Part shown: one piece after another, positions 16,760 through 16,763 of the stretch | How the letters are laid out: the number at the start of each line of letters is the position of its first letter | Numbering within the stretch: the first letter of the stretch is position 1 | Assembly (NCBI RefSeq): GCF_024693525.1 | Contig: NZ_JAILKR010000120.1 | Span: 1-16,763 of the forward strand | Source: Selenomonas sp. | GTDB lineage: Bacteria > Bacillota_C > Negativicutes > Selenomonadales > Selenomonadaceae | Reading direction: 5' to 3' | DNA length: 16,763 nucleotides | Program-made: the position numbers and the translations under genes | The notes under the pieces: model-generated | The model's input: the letters and a program-made list of their open reading frames with translations, nothing else | The model's database searches: none | Told to the model about the DNA's origin: nothing

Positions 16760-16763
16760 TTTT

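Noticed and set aside
16373..16763. Insertion sequence with transposase at the right end
   Set aside because: No transposase or other protein could be read in any frame; only repeats and palindromes are present.

Overview
The window is the chromosomal replication-origin neighbourhood of a Bacillota bacterium. The gene order is rsmG-mnmG-mnmE-jag-yidC-yidD-rnpA-rpmH // dnaA-dnaN-yaaA-recF-(DUF721)-remB-gyrB, with the two arms divergent, as in Bacillus and relatives. The mixed base composition, a TerC gene under a manganese riboswitch, the zinc-ribbon DUF721 protein and the DUF370 (RemB) gene beside gyrB suggest a Negativicute such as Selenomonas or its relatives. That taxonomic placement is inference; no rRNA or marker search was possible.

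Layout. Positions 1-139 are one copy of a repeat. Positions 156-1876 (minus) hold a yybP-ykoY riboswitch, a TerC-family membrane protein and overlapping htpX. Positions 1970-9484 (minus) hold the replication/repair arm dnaA, dnaN, yaaA, recF, DUF721 gene, remB, gyrB, tightly packed and reading away from dnaA. Two non-coding stretches, 7795-8065 (dnaA-dnaN) and 9485-9787 (upstream of dnaA), carry clusters of DnaA boxes. The first also carries a DnaA box / DnaA-trio / AT-rich array. Together they look like a bipartite oriC. Positions 9788-16309 (plus) hold the RNA and membrane arm: rpmH, rnpA, yidD, yidC, jag, mnmE, mnmG, rsmG. Both arms run with the predicted replication forks.

Right end. Just after rsmG is a perfect 16-bp parS (Spo0J/ParB site), which is also the upper part of a terminator-like hairpin. 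The last 390 bases have no gene: they hold an inverted copy of the left-end repeat, a diverged third copy, and a structured palindromic MITE-like element. Both window ends lie in repeats, so the window may be a whole assembly contig that broke there.

How the genes work together. DnaA, DnaN, RecF, GyrB and the DUF721 protein (a DciA-type helicase-loader relative) serve replication. RpmH, RnpA, YidD, YidC and Jag/KhpB link ribosome, RNase P and membrane insertion. MnmE and MnmG jointly modify the tRNA wobble uridine, and RsmG methylates 16S rRNA. ParB loading at parS would organise the origin; parAB are not in the window. No novel multi-gene system is evident. The best leads are the parS-terminator hybrid, the long inverted repeat bracketing oriC, the manganese-riboswitch terC-htpX operon and the Cys-rich DUF721 protein.
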